From the NCBI GenBank assembly GCA_002422425.1, contig DIVG01000055.1, positions 5,817-23,124 on the forward strand: DNA of 17,308 bases, given 5' to 3'. The position numbers and the translations under genes were made by a program. Of the stretch, positions 1-7,999 are shown in pieces; positions within the stretch are counted from its first letter, which is position 1; every line of letters begins with the position of its first letter. The notes below the pieces were generated by a model that was not told where the DNA came from, did not search any database, and was given only the letters and a program-made list of their open reading frames with translations. This DNA comes from Akkermansiaceae bacterium UBA6138. GTDB taxonomy: Bacteria; Verrucomicrobiota; Verrucomicrobiia; Verrucomicrobiales; DEV007.

Positions 1-2687
1 AAGGGCTGGGTGTAGCTCTTGAAGGGGATTGCCATGATCGCATACATGCCGGCGAGGACGATGAGAAGGGAGATCATCATCTGTGACCCGCTCTCCTTCT
101 GATAGCGGGCCTCGCCCTCGAAACTCCAGCTGATGTGGCTGTGGCTCGCGAGGAGGGTGTCAAGGTAGGTGGCAATCTCGGCGCGGAGCAGTTCGATATC
201 GACGGTCTTTTTGTCGGCATCGGCGGTGATGTTGAGGGCCCGACGCCGGTCGACCCGTTTGATGCTGGAGAAGCTCTTCACGACGGTGGCTTCGGCGACA
301 CTGCTGAAGGGGATCTCGAGCCCGTCAGCGGTGCGCACCCGCATCGTATCGAGGGTGGCGAGGTTGCGGCGTTCGTCACGGGGGAGGCGAAGCATCACTT
401 TGACCTCGTTGCGTCCGCGCTGGATGCGCTGGACTTCGTCTCCGTAAAAAGCCTGACGCACCTGGCTGGCGAGATCGTTGACGGTGACACCGAACTGGCG
501 GGCCTCGGGCTTGAGCCGCAGTTGGATTTCGTTGCGACCGGAGTCGAGAGAATCGTTAATGTCGAAGAGGGCGGGAAACCTGGAAAGGTGTTCTTTGATC
601 TGCCCGGAGACTTCGAGGAGCTCGTCGGGGTCGGTGCCGGTGAGCTGGATGTCGATGGGGTCGCCGCTGCGCATGATTTCGGCGCGGAAGGTGATCTCCT
701 CGGCTCCGACGATGGTGCCGATGCGTTTGCGCCAGTCGGCGGCCATATCGACGGTGTTGACTTCGAGGCTGCGCTCTTCGGGGCCGTAGGTCTCCATGAC
801 AACGCCGCCGATGTGCGAGCCGGGATTATTGCTCATGCGGCGTCCGGACGAGACGGTTGTGCCGGTGGAGGCGACGATGTGTTTGATAACACTGCGACCG
901 TCCGGGCCGACATATTCGTTTCGCATCTCTTCGGCGATGTCGTAGATACGCTGAACGTGCTGATCGGTGACCTCGAAAGGGGTGCCGTCGAGCATGAAAA
1001 GGCGGCAGTCGATGCGCTCGCTCGGGACGCGGGGGAAGTAGGCTGTCTGGATGTGTCCGCCAAAGTAGAGTCCGACGAGAATGGCGAGTCCGCCGAACAT
1101 GACGGCGAGAGAGGCGTAGGTCTTCTGCACGCAAAAGCGGATCGATGGCTTGTAGACGCGGTCGATAAACCACTGCAGGGCCGACCCGGAGACGCGGTGG
1201 ACGGGGGCGAGGAGGTCTCCGGCCCGCCCGAGAAAGGGATGGGCGAGGTGGCTCGGGAGGATCAGTTTTGTTTCGACGAGGGCGATGAGCATCACGGCGA
1301 TAAAGACAATCGCGATGGGGCGGAACATGCTGCCCCAGTCAGTCGAATCAAAGGCCATGGGGAGAAAGGCAACGACGGTGGTGATGACGCCGAAGGTGAT
1401 GGGGACGGCCATGCGGCGGGTGCCTTTGATGGCCGCGTCGAGGGGATTAAGCCCCCGACTTCGGTAGTAATCGCAGCTCTCGCTGATGACGATGGCGTCA
1501 TCGACGACGATGCCGAGAACAAGGATGAATCCCATGAGCGACGAGAGATTGATCGTAACGTCGAGGTAAGGCATCAGGGCAAAGGCCCCGAGGAAGCTCA
1601 TGATCATGCCCATGCCGATCCAGATGACGGCCTCGAGCCGCAGGAAGAGGCCGACGCAGATGAAGACGAGGATGAGACTGCTCTGGGCATTCTGCCGCAG
1701 CAGATCGATCCTGCCCTTGACGATTTTGGAGCGGTCGTTCCAGTAGTCCAGTTCGACACCGCCGGGGAGGACGCTGTTGGCCGAGGCGATATAGGCTTTG
1801 ACCCGCTCGCCGATGGTGATGGCATTCTGATTGCCCTCGCGCATGACGGTAATCATGACGCAGGGGCGTCCGTTGAGTTTTACAATGAGGGGATTCTCGG
1901 TGAAGCCGTCGATGATCCTGGCGATCTCGCCGAGGGTGAGCTTGCTGCCGTCGGGACGCGTCAGCACAGGGACGCGGGCGTAGTCGTCGCCGGTGTAGGC
2001 ACGCCCCCGCGTGCGAATGGAGACATCACCGGCCTCGGTCTGGACGACCCCGGCAGGCAGATCGACGGCGCTTTCCCGAATGGCGCGGCTGATCGTCTCG
2101 AGGCTGAGGTTGTATTTTCGCAGGGTCGTCTCGGGGATTTCGATGGCGATCTCTTCGTTCCGGATCCCGCCGATCTCGGCGTGGGAAATGCCGGGCAGGG
2201 AGGAAAGTTCGTCGCGGGTCTGCTCGGCGAGGCGCTTGAGATCGCGCTCGGCCATGTCGGCACTGAGGATCACGGTGATGACGGAGTGAAAAGAGTCGTC
2301 GAGCTGAATGATGGGTTTTTCCGCCTGGGCGGGGAAGTTCGGGATGGCGTCGACGCGGATTTTGACGTCCTCCATGACACGGCGCGGATCCTCGTTTTCG
2401 TTGACCTCGATCGAGACAGTCCCGCCGCTGCTGCCGGCGGTGGAGTTGACGTGCTTGATCCCGCCGACTTGCTGGATGGCTTCCTCGATCTTGATGACGA
2501 CGGTCTCCTCGGTCTCCTCGGGGGACGAGGCGGGGTAGGGGACATTGACGGAAATGAAACGGGAAGGGGTGTCCTGGAAGACCTCAAGCGGGATCTTGTC
2601 CATCCACAGGGTCCACAAACCGGCCGCCATGACGGCCATCATGAGGAGGTTGGCGGCGACGCCGTTGCGGGCAAACCAGGCGATCAT
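1..2687 (-). CDS. RND multidrug efflux permease, HAE1/AcrB-like (3' end outside the window)
   Basis: Inner-membrane proton-driven pump subunit of a tripartite efflux system. The minus-strand frame opens at ATG 2687 (MIAWFARNGVAANLLMMAVM) and stays open to the left edge: 895 codons, against about 1,030-1,070 for the family. Roughly the last 150 residues, including the final transmembrane helices, are therefore missing. Visible parts are TM1 (about residues 10-30), a first periplasmic pore domain, a TM2-6 block, a second periplasmic domain, and the start of the second TM block ending in AIPFKSYTQP. The TM4 proton-relay motif GIVVDDAIVISE is intact, with the Asp pair at residues 396-397. The start lies 3 nt after the stop of the membrane fusion protein gene, so the two are surely co-transcribed and probably translationally coupled; no Shine-Dalgarno is visible. 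Pump class is certain. Substrate is unknown; the DD motif fits an organic-compound (HAE1) pump, though heavy-metal pumps cannot be excluded. Confidence 0.93.
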   Translation of the reverse strand, partial: MIAWFARNGVAANLLMMAVMAAGLWTLWMDKIPLEVFQDTPSRFISVNVPYPASSPEETEETVVIKIEEAIQQVGGIKHVNSTAGSSGGTVSIEVNENEDPRRVMEDVKIRVDAIPNFPAQAEKPIIQLDDSFHSVITVILSADMAERDLKRLAEQTRDELSSLPGISHAEIGGIRNEEIAIEIPETTLRKYNLSLETISRAIRESAVDLPAGVVQTEAGDVSIRTRGRAYTGDDYARVPVLTRPDGSKLTLGEIARIIDGFTENPLIVKLNGRPCVMITVMREGNQNAITIGERVKAYIASANSVLPGGVELDYWNDRSKIVKGRIDLLRQNAQSSLILVFICVGLFLRLEAVIWIGMGMIMSFLGAFALMPYLDVTINLSSLMGFILVLGIVVDDAIVISESCDYYRSRGLNPLDAAIKGTRRMAVPITFGVITTVVAFLPMAFDSTDWGSMFRPIAIVFIAVMLIALVETKLILPSHLAHPFLGRAGDLLAPVHRVSGSALQWFIDRVYKPSIRFCVQKTYASLAVMFGGLAILVGLYFGGHIQTAYFPRVPSERIDCRLFMLDGTPFEVTDQHVQRIYDIAEEMRNEYVGPDGRSVIKHIVASTGTTVSSGRRMSNNPGSHIGGVVMETYGPEERSLEVNTVDMAADWRKRIGTIVGAEEITFRAEIMRSGDPIDIQLTGTDPDELLEVSGQIKEHLSRFPALFDINDSLDSGRNEIQLRLKPEARQFGVTVNDLASQVRQAFYGDEVQRIQRGRNEVKVMLRLPRDERRNLATLDTMRVRTADGLEIPFSSVAEATVVKSFSSIKRVDRRRALNITADADKKTVDIELLRAEIATYLDTLLASHSHISWSFEGEARYQKESGSQMMISLLIVLAGMYAIMAIPFKSYTQP

Positions 2688-2690
2688 GTC

Positions 2691-3956
2691 TCAGGATGAC
2701 GATTTTTCCCCGGATTCGGGAGCAGTGACGGTCCCTTTGCCCCCGCCATCAGGACGGCTGCCGCCGGGATTCTCAAGGGCTCCGTCTATCGTCGGCAGGA
2801 CGGTGGCACCCTCGGCCGCGAAGGGGATGGGGGTGAGGCAGAGGACGTCGCCCTCGGCGGGTGATTGCGGCGAATCAGCCGGAATCACGATCTGATCGCC
2901 GTCGCTGATGAGCGGAGCGACGGTGCGGCGGCTGAGCCTGTTGCCCCCGGTGATGAGGATGATCTCGTTGCCGGCACGCACGGCGCGGCGGGGGATGATG
3001 AAGACGTCGGTGAGGACTTCGCCCTCGATCTCGGCTTCGAGAAACTGCCCGATTTTGAGAGCGGGACGGCCGTCGTTTTTCCGGGAGTAGGGATCGTTGA
3101 TTTGCGCCACGGCGGTTATCTGCCGGGTGGTCTCGTCGATCCGGCTCTCGACCCGGACAATCTCCCCGGTCCAGGCGGCGGCTTTGCCGTCGAGGAGCGA
3201 ACGCAGAAGGACGGGCGCGCTCGAGGCGGAAGTCTCCCCGTCGCGGAAACGTTCCGGGAGTTTCAGGAAGCGCATTTCCCGTTCGGGCAGCGGGAGGCGG
3301 ATCTCAACATAGTCGATCGCGAAGATGCGCCCCAGCGAGGTGCCCTGGGTGACATACTGGCCGACATCGACGAGCTGCTCGAGGACTTGTCCGTCGTAGG
3401 GCGCGCGGATGAGGGTGCGCTCAAGGTCCCGTTCGGCTTTGGCGATCTGGGCCGCCGCCGAAGCGACGTCGGCCTCGGCCTTGGCGACCTGCGGCAACCG
3501 CAGGGCGAGAGCGCTGGGCTCTCCGCTCTTCCCGAGGGTGCGCCAGTTCGCGCGGGCTTGATCGGCCCTGGTTTTTTCTTCGGCGAGGGTGACTTCGGCC
3601 TGCGCGAGAGCGGCCCGGGCGACGACGACGGCCGTTTCATAATCGACCGGATCGAGCCGCAGGAGGACTTCTCCGGCGTCGAAGAAGCCACCCGGGCGAA
3701 AGGACGGACTGAGCTCGATGACCCGGGCCGGGACTTCGGGAAGCAGGCTGCTCTGGGTGCGGGGTTGGACGGTCCCCTGAGAACGAACGGTGACGGGAAA
3801 AGTGGTCTTTTTCAGGGCGGTCGCCTCGACCCTCACGACGGGAGGAGGTATTTCCATCGTCTGCAGTTGAGGCCGGTGGGTGATAAACCACCATGAGAGG
3901 AATCCGCAGCCACCGAGGATGACGAGAGGCAGAGTGGCTCGCAGAAATCGCTTCAT
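2691..3956 (-). CDS. RND efflux membrane fusion protein (HlyD/AcrA family periplasmic adaptor)
   Basis: Periplasmic adaptor linking the RND pump to an outer-membrane channel. From ATG 3956 it is 421 aa, usual for the family. The frame is open further upstream, but this start gives a proper N-terminal anchor (MKRFLRATLPLVILGGCGFL), so longer versions are unlikely. Residues about 8-26 are a membrane anchor. LGGC at 14-17 resembles a lipobox, but the hydrophobic stretch continues past the Cys, so a lipoprotein is less likely. A biotinyl-lipoyl-like half follows (RSQGTVQPRTQSSLLPEVPA, 58-77). Next is an Ala/Glu-rich helical hairpin (about 107-182), then the classic return strand TLIRAPYDGQV (181-191). 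Beta-barrel and membrane-proximal domains follow to about 375. The tail (398-421) is Gly/Ser-rich and probably disordered. It precedes the pump gene by 3 nt. No regulator or outer-membrane channel gene is visible alongside. Confidence 0.92.
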   Translation of the reverse strand: MKRFLRATLPLVILGGCGFLSWWFITHRPQLQTMEIPPPVVRVEATALKKTTFPVTVRSQGTVQPRTQSSLLPEVPARVIELSPSFRPGGFFDAGEVLLRLDPVDYETAVVVARAALAQAEVTLAEEKTRADQARANWRTLGKSGEPSALALRLPQVAKAEADVASAAAQIAKAERDLERTLIRAPYDGQVLEQLVDVGQYVTQGTSLGRIFAIDYVEIRLPLPEREMRFLKLPERFRDGETSASSAPVLLRSLLDGKAAAWTGEIVRVESRIDETTRQITAVAQINDPYSRKNDGRPALKIGQFLEAEIEGEVLTDVFIIPRRAVRAGNEIILITGGNRLSRRTVAPLISDGDQIVIPADSPQSPAEGDVLCLTPIPFAAEGATVLPTIDGALENPGGSRPDGGGKGTVTAPESGEKSSS

Positions 3957-4320
3957 GGATGCTTTGGGAACGTTCTTCGCGCGTGAAAGGTTGGGGGAGA
4001 CGGGGAAACTCGCCGTTTTCATGGGGAAAGCAAGTGAGGCGGTAGCGATGCGACCGACGAGGAAGCGACAGTTGACGGAGCGGGTGCCGCTTAACCGAAG
4101 CCTCTCCCCGGGCGGGAGGGGAGTGAGTTTTTCCCCGTGCCCGGACGGTCTTATGTCGAAAGCGGATTGGCCGTTCCGGACGATGAAAAGGCAGAATGGG
4201 GGGACCTGAGAGTCTTTCTTGAGGATGACTATGCCCGGCGATTCGGACGCGAACGCCATTGTTTTATCACATCCGCCGTTGACGGTGCCGGCATCTTTGC
4301 TGTTGAATGAGCGCCATCCC
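3957..4320. other. Divergent intergenic region between efflux operon and mutarotase gene
   Basis: This 364-bp gap is the only stretch above 300 bp without a convincing gene. Frames of both neighbours extend into it, but their signal/anchor sequences start at 3956 and 4321. It must hold the promoters of both transcription units. The best plus-strand -35-like hexamer is TTGACG at 4279-4284, with a poor TTGAAT 18 nt later (4303-4308); this is weak and would leave a very short leader. The region also contains a GC-rich hairpin (4104-4123). CCGGACG occurs twice as a direct repeat (4141-4147 and 4176-4182), and the first copy can also pair imperfectly with CCGTTCCGG (4171-4179). No regulator gene lies beside it. 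Confidence 0.5.
4104..4123. other. GC-rich inverted repeat (hairpin) in the divergent intergenic region
   Basis: CTCCCC at 4104-4109 pairs with GGGGAG at 4118-4123 across an 8-nt loop, and a short T run follows on the plus strand (4128-4132). It looks like a terminator, but no plus-strand gene ends just before it. It could instead be a 5' leader structure of the efflux mRNA on the minus strand, or a dispersed intergenic element. Function is not established. Confidence 0.3.
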
Positions 4321-5460
4321 ATGAAAACCCGCACTTTCTTTCTCACCCTGATCGCGATGAGCGCCCTCCCTTCCTCCCCGGCCTCGGCCGGCCTGACCGA
4401 GTCCGTCTACGGAAAAATGCCTGATGGACGCGAACTGAAACTCTACACCCTGACAAACGCTTCGGGGATGGAGGCAAAAGTCACCGAATACGGTGCCATC
4501 CTCGTCTCCCTGAAAGTTCCTGACAAAGACGGAAAACTCGCCGACGTGACGCACGGCTACGACACCCTCGAGGGATGGCTTGGAAATTCTTCCTACTTCG
4601 GGGCGACGGTGGGACGCTTCGGCAACCGCATCGCCGGCGGCAAGTTCTCCCTCGACGGCAAGGAATACACCCTCGTCACGAACAACGACCCCGGCGGCAT
4701 GCCCTGCGCGCTGCACGGCGGCACCGAGGGATTCTGCAAAAAACTCTGGAAGGGCGAAGTCGTCAAAGCCGACGGGACCGACGCGGTCCGGCTCACCTAC
4801 GTCAGCGCCGACGGGGAAGAGGGATACCCGGGCGAGCTCACCGTCGTCGTCACTTACAGCCTGACCGATGCCAACGAACTCATCTGGGATGCGAAGGCAA
4901 CGACGAAGGCGCCGACGGTGCTGAACATCGTCCATCATTCCTACTGGAATCTCAGCGGCGATGCGACGACCTCGATCAATGATCACGAACTCACACTCTA
5001 CGCCGATCATTACCTCGCGACCAATGCGGGCATGATCCCGACGGGGGAAAAAGCGCCCGTCGCGGGGACGCCAATGGACTTTACCAAATCCACCGTCATC
5101 GGTGATCGTATCGAGGCCGACTACGAAGCGCTGAAGCTCGGCGGTGGCTACGACCACGCCTGGGTCCTTAATGGAACGGCCGCCGGTGACCTCGTCAAGG
5201 CCGCGACCGTGCGCGACCCGCAGACCGGCCGGGCCATGACCCTCTCGACGAATCAGCCTGCGGTGCAGTTTTACGGAGGCAACTTCCTCGACGGCACCAC
5301 TACCGGCAAAGGCGGCTTGAAGTATCAGCACCGCACCGCCTTCTGCCTCGAGACCGAGAACTACCCCGACGCGCCCAATAACCCGAAGGCACCCAGCGCC
5401 GTTCTCCGTCCCGGGGAAACCTATCATCACCGCATGGTTCACGCGTTCTCGGCGGAGTGA
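4321..5460 (+). CDS. galM: Secreted aldose 1-epimerase (galactose mutarotase)
   Basis: Interconverts alpha and beta anomers of hexoses such as galactose and glucose. The start at ATG 4321 gives 379 aa with a clear Sec signal peptide (MKTRTFFLTLIAMSALPSSP, cleavage likely after ASA near residue 24); an upstream in-frame start at 4219 would bury it, so I reject that start. All catalytic landmarks of the family are present. They are GRFGNRIAGG for the substrate Asn/Arg, LHGG with His132, VHHSYWNLSG with His206, GGGYDHAW with Asp278, and the catalytic base Glu344 in CLETENYPDAPNNP. The first and last groups match the general acid and general base of characterised mutarotases. The protein therefore acts outside the cytoplasm, which fits the Na+/sugar symporter gene starting 43 nt downstream: it would supply the anomer that the transporter prefers. 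Confidence 0.95.
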   Translation: MKTRTFFLTLIAMSALPSSPASAGLTESVYGKMPDGRELKLYTLTNASGMEAKVTEYGAILVSLKVPDKDGKLADVTHGYDTLEGWLGNSSYFGATVGRFGNRIAGGKFSLDGKEYTLVTNNDPGGMPCALHGGTEGFCKKLWKGEVVKADGTDAVRLTYVSADGEEGYPGELTVVVTYSLTDANELIWDAKATTKAPTVLNIVHHSYWNLSGDATTSINDHELTLYADHYLATNAGMIPTGEKAPVAGTPMDFTKSTVIGDRIEADYEALKLGGGYDHAWVLNGTAAGDLVKAATVRDPQTGRAMTLSTNQPAVQFYGGNFLDGTTTGKGGLKYQHRTAFCLETENYPDAPNNPKAPSAVLRPGETYHHRMVHAFSAE

Positions 5461-5503
5461 GATCGTTTATTGATCCGCCTCTCGCCCACGGCCTACCGCT
5501 TTC

Positions 5504-7132
5504 ATGACACTTTTCACCTTCATCTTTTTCACCGCGCTCGTGGCGGTGCTCACCTGGTTTATCACGCGGGGTAAGGGCACCAGTACGGAGGATGGATTTT
5601 TCCTCGCCGGTCGCAGCCTCACTGGAGTGGTCATCGCCGGTTCCCTCCTCCTCACCAATCTCTCAACGGAGCAGCTGGTCGGGCTCAATGGCGGCTCTTT
5701 TGCCGAAGGGTTGTCGGTCATGGCCTGGGAGGTGATCGCGGGATGCTCGCTCGTCGTCCTCGCACTCTTTTTCCTGCCGCGTTATCTGAAGTCGGGTATC
5801 GCGACGATCCCGCAGTTCCTTGAGGAACGCTACGACGCGAAGGTGCGCGCCCTCACCACGGGAATTTTCATCGTCGCCTACATGCTGATCCTGTTGCCTT
5901 TCGTACTCTACAGCGGGGCTAACGCGCTGGCTTACATGCTCGATCTTCCCGGGCTGCTCGGTCTTGGTGACACCGCCACGATCTGGGTCGTCGTCGCGTT
6001 CATTGCCATCGTCGGTTCTGCCTACGCGATCTTCGGCGGACTTCGCGCCGTTGCGGTGTCGGATACCTTCAACGGTCTGGGCCTGCTCGTGGGCGGGACC
6101 ATGATCACCTGGTTTTCGATTCAATTCGCGGCCGGTGACGGTCAGTCGATCGGCGATGTCTTTCGGGAGATCAGAACCGAAAATCCCGATGCCTTCGCTT
6201 CGTTGGGGAAAGAGGGGGAGGACGTCCATTGGCCGACCCTCTTCACCGGTGTTCTCCTGCTGAATTTCTTTTACTGGTGTACGAACCAGCAAATCATTCA
6301 ACGGACCTTTGGCGCGAAAAATCTTGCCGAGGGGCAGAAAGGGGTACTGCTCGCTGCCTTTTTCAAGATTCTCGCCCCCATCATTCTCGTTATTCCCGGG
6401 ATCGTCGCTCTCCATATTGCTAACGGGAACGCCGACTTCAACGCTGCCCTTCTCAATGAGGCGGGGGAGCGTGACGGCACGCGGGTTTATGGAACGCTTG
6501 TCCGTTTCGTGCTGCCGGGGGCACTTACCGGATTCTTTGCCGCCGTTGTCGTCGGTTCGATTCTTTCCACCTTCAACTCGGTTCTGAATTCCAGCGCGAC
6601 TCTGTTCTCGCTGGGCGTTTACAAAAAGATCATCAACCCCGACGCCACGACGGAACAGGTAGTCAAGTCGGGCCGGCTGTGCAGTGCCATCGTGGCTCTC
6701 TGTGCCGCGATCGGAGCTCCCGTGATCTTCCTCGGGCAGGAAGGAATCTTCGGCTATTTCCAGAAACTGAACGGCGTCTACTTCATCCCACTGCTCGGTG
6801 CCATCCTCGTCGGTATGTTCAACAAGCGGGTCGACGGTCACTCGGCCTTCATTTCGATACTCGTAGGGCTGGTCATCATGATCTGGGGAACCTTCTTCAG
6901 CGGCGAAATGATTCCGAAGGTCTTCGGCTCGGGTTATCACTTTATGGGCGCGGTTTTTGTCTCTCTTGTGGTGCTGCAGTTAGTGCTGGGACAAAAGATG
7001 AAGCGGGCAACCCCTTACGTGCAGGCGGACGCCAAACTTGTCGATCTTACTCCCTGGAAGCCGGCCCCGATCGTAGGCGCAATTCTCGTCGGGACGGTCT
7101 TGATCATCTACCTCCTCCTCGCCCGGGGATGA
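5504..7132 (+). CDS. Sodium:solute symporter, SGLT-like (SSS/SLC5 family), probable hexose uptake
   Basis: Inner-membrane Na+-coupled importer of the LeuT fold, 542 aa, almost the length of the Vibrio Na+/galactose transporter vSGLT (543). The sequence is hydrophobic throughout with about 13-14 membrane segments. From memory of the vSGLT structure, the sugar-site and gate residues have counterparts here. NLSTEQ gives Asn52 and Gln57 (vSGLT N64, Q69), MAWEV gives Glu76 (E88), and NFFYW gives Asn254, Tyr257 and Trp258 (N260, Y263, W264). AAFFK gives Lys288 (K294) and GYFQ gives Gln420 (Q428). The Ser-rich TM8 stretch near 351-364 corresponds to the Na+ site region. Spacing between these residues also matches. 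Lying 43 nt after a secreted mutarotase, it is probably a glucose/galactose-type importer rather than an amino acid or iodide carrier. No Shine-Dalgarno is visible before ATG 5504. A short inverted repeat (GGCGGA 5451-5456 / TCCGCC 5474-5479) lies in the gap, significance unclear. Confidence 0.93.
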   Translation: MTLFTFIFFTALVAVLTWFITRGKGTSTEDGFFLAGRSLTGVVIAGSLLLTNLSTEQLVGLNGGSFAEGLSVMAWEVIAGCSLVVLALFFLPRYLKSGIATIPQFLEERYDAKVRALTTGIFIVAYMLILLPFVLYSGANALAYMLDLPGLLGLGDTATIWVVVAFIAIVGSAYAIFGGLRAVAVSDTFNGLGLLVGGTMITWFSIQFAAGDGQSIGDVFREIRTENPDAFASLGKEGEDVHWPTLFTGVLLLNFFYWCTNQQIIQRTFGAKNLAEGQKGVLLAAFFKILAPIILVIPGIVALHIANGNADFNAALLNEAGERDGTRVYGTLVRFVLPGALTGFFAAVVVGSILSTFNSVLNSSATLFSLGVYKKIINPDATTEQVVKSGRLCSAIVALCAAIGAPVIFLGQEGIFGYFQKLNGVYFIPLLGAILVGMFNKRVDGHSAFISILVGLVIMIWGTFFSGEMIPKVFGSGYHFMGAVFVSLVVLQLVLGQKMKRATPYVQADAKLVDLTPWKPAPIVGAILVGTVLIIYLLLARG

Positions 7133-7165
7133 AGAAAAAAACCGCGCCTCCACCATCCCCATGGA

Positions 7166-7187
7166 GAACGGGTCTTTAGGGCCGTTC
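7166..7187 (+). terminator. Possible weak hairpin terminator after the symporter gene
   Basis: GAACGG at 7166-7171 and CCGTTC at 7182-7187 form a perfect 6-bp stem with a 10-nt loop, 34 nt after the symporter stop codon. No T run follows, so it is at best a poor intrinsic terminator or an mRNA 3'-end stabilising structure. It sits in the 110-bp gap before the next gene, which otherwise shows no clear promoter. Confidence 0.25.
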
Positions 7188-7242
7188 CTTCATCCGTGGA
7201 CATCCCCGTGGCAAAGCGGCCGATTCGGGGGTATGAAACGCG

Positions 7243-7998
7243 ATGCCTCTTTCCCCGCTCTTCGAAGAACTCGACTATCGCCGGACGCCGCTGGGTGATC
7301 TCATCCTGCGGCGCCGCACGATTCTCTCTCTCGACAGCCTTGAGGTCCACGAGATCATCCTCGGCGACGCCTACCTGATGTCGAGTCTCTTCACCGAAGT
7401 CGAAAAGGCCCTCTCCCGTCTCGGTCTCGCCGTCGCCTCGGATTCCTTTCCCGGCACCGCCGCCCTCGATGTGGTCGTCGGCGGTCTCGGCCTCGGCTAC
7501 ACTGCCCGGGCCGCGCTCGAACACGACTCGGTCGCCTCGCTCCACGTCGTCGATTATCTTGCGCCCGTCATCGAGTGGCACGAAAAGGGACTCGTCCCGC
7601 TCGGACGCGGCCTCGTCGCGGATCGGCGCTGCCGTTTTGTGCACGGTGACTTTTTTGAACTCGCTCTCGCTCCGGCGAGCGGACCCGGCTTTGATCCGGA
7701 AAATCCCGCCCGTCTTTTCCACGCTGTCCTCCTCGACATCGATCATTCACCGGCCAACCTCCTTCACGAGCGCCACGGGCAGTTCTACAGCGCCGACGGC
7801 CTGCGCGTCCTCGCGTCCAAGCTCCACCCCGGCGGTGTCTTCGCCCTCTGGTCCGACGACGCGCCCGAAGCGGGTTTCATGGCCGCCCTCGGTGAAGTCT
7901 TTGCCTCGTGCGAGTCACACATCGTGACTTTTCCCAATCCGCTTCAGGATCGCGAATCGGCCAGTACGGTGTATGTTGCCCGGACGGACAAGACCTGA
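7243..7998 (+). CDS. Spermidine synthase-like (aminopropyltransferase-fold) protein
   Basis: Cytoplasmic Rossmann-fold protein of 251 aa related to spermidine synthases and class I methyltransferases. It shows a nucleotide-binding loop VVVGGLGLGYTARAAL (77-92), a ribose-binding acidic residue at the end of the next strand (HVVDYL, Asp104), and HGDFFEL with Asp136. LLDIDHSPANLL (163-174) lies where spermidine synthases carry their catalytic DSSDP segment. Here the motif is only DIDHSP, and the N-terminal beta domain is short, so the true aminopropyl acceptor, or whether it transfers aminopropyl groups at all, is uncertain. Methyl transfer is the main alternative. Its stop codon is followed after 1 nt by the ATG of the kinase gene, so the two form an operon. 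ATG 7243 is the start that best preserves the N-terminus; there is no good Shine-Dalgarno. Family assignment is solid, function is inferred. Confidence 0.8.
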   Translation: MPLSPLFEELDYRRTPLGDLILRRRTILSLDSLEVHEIILGDAYLMSSLFTEVEKALSRLGLAVASDSFPGTAALDVVVGGLGLGYTARAALEHDSVASLHVVDYLAPVIEWHEKGLVPLGRGLVADRRCRFVHGDFFELALAPASGPGFDPENPARLFHAVLLDIDHSPANLLHERHGQFYSADGLRVLASKLHPGGVFALWSDDAPEAGFMAALGEVFASCESHIVTFPNPLQDRESASTVYVARTDKT

Positions 7999-7999
7999 G

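Noticed and set aside
135..2699. An 854-codon open frame on the plus strand opposite the RND pump gene.
   Set aside because: Its translation is monotonously rich in Asp, Gly, Val and His with no domain, and it mirrors the pump gene, which has clear family motifs on the other strand. High GC and codon bias remove antisense stops, so long shadow frames are expected.
4219..4320. A longer mutarotase starting at ATG 4219.
   Set aside because: The extra 34 residues would precede a textbook signal peptide beginning at ATG 4321.
3957..4346. A longer membrane fusion protein starting as far up as 4346.
   Set aside because: The extension has no family similarity that I can see and would place the membrane anchor 130 residues in.
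5451..5479. Inverted repeat GGCGGA/TCCGCC between mutarotase and symporter as a terminator.
   Set aside because: The loop is 17 nt and there is no T run; the two genes are more likely co-transcribed.
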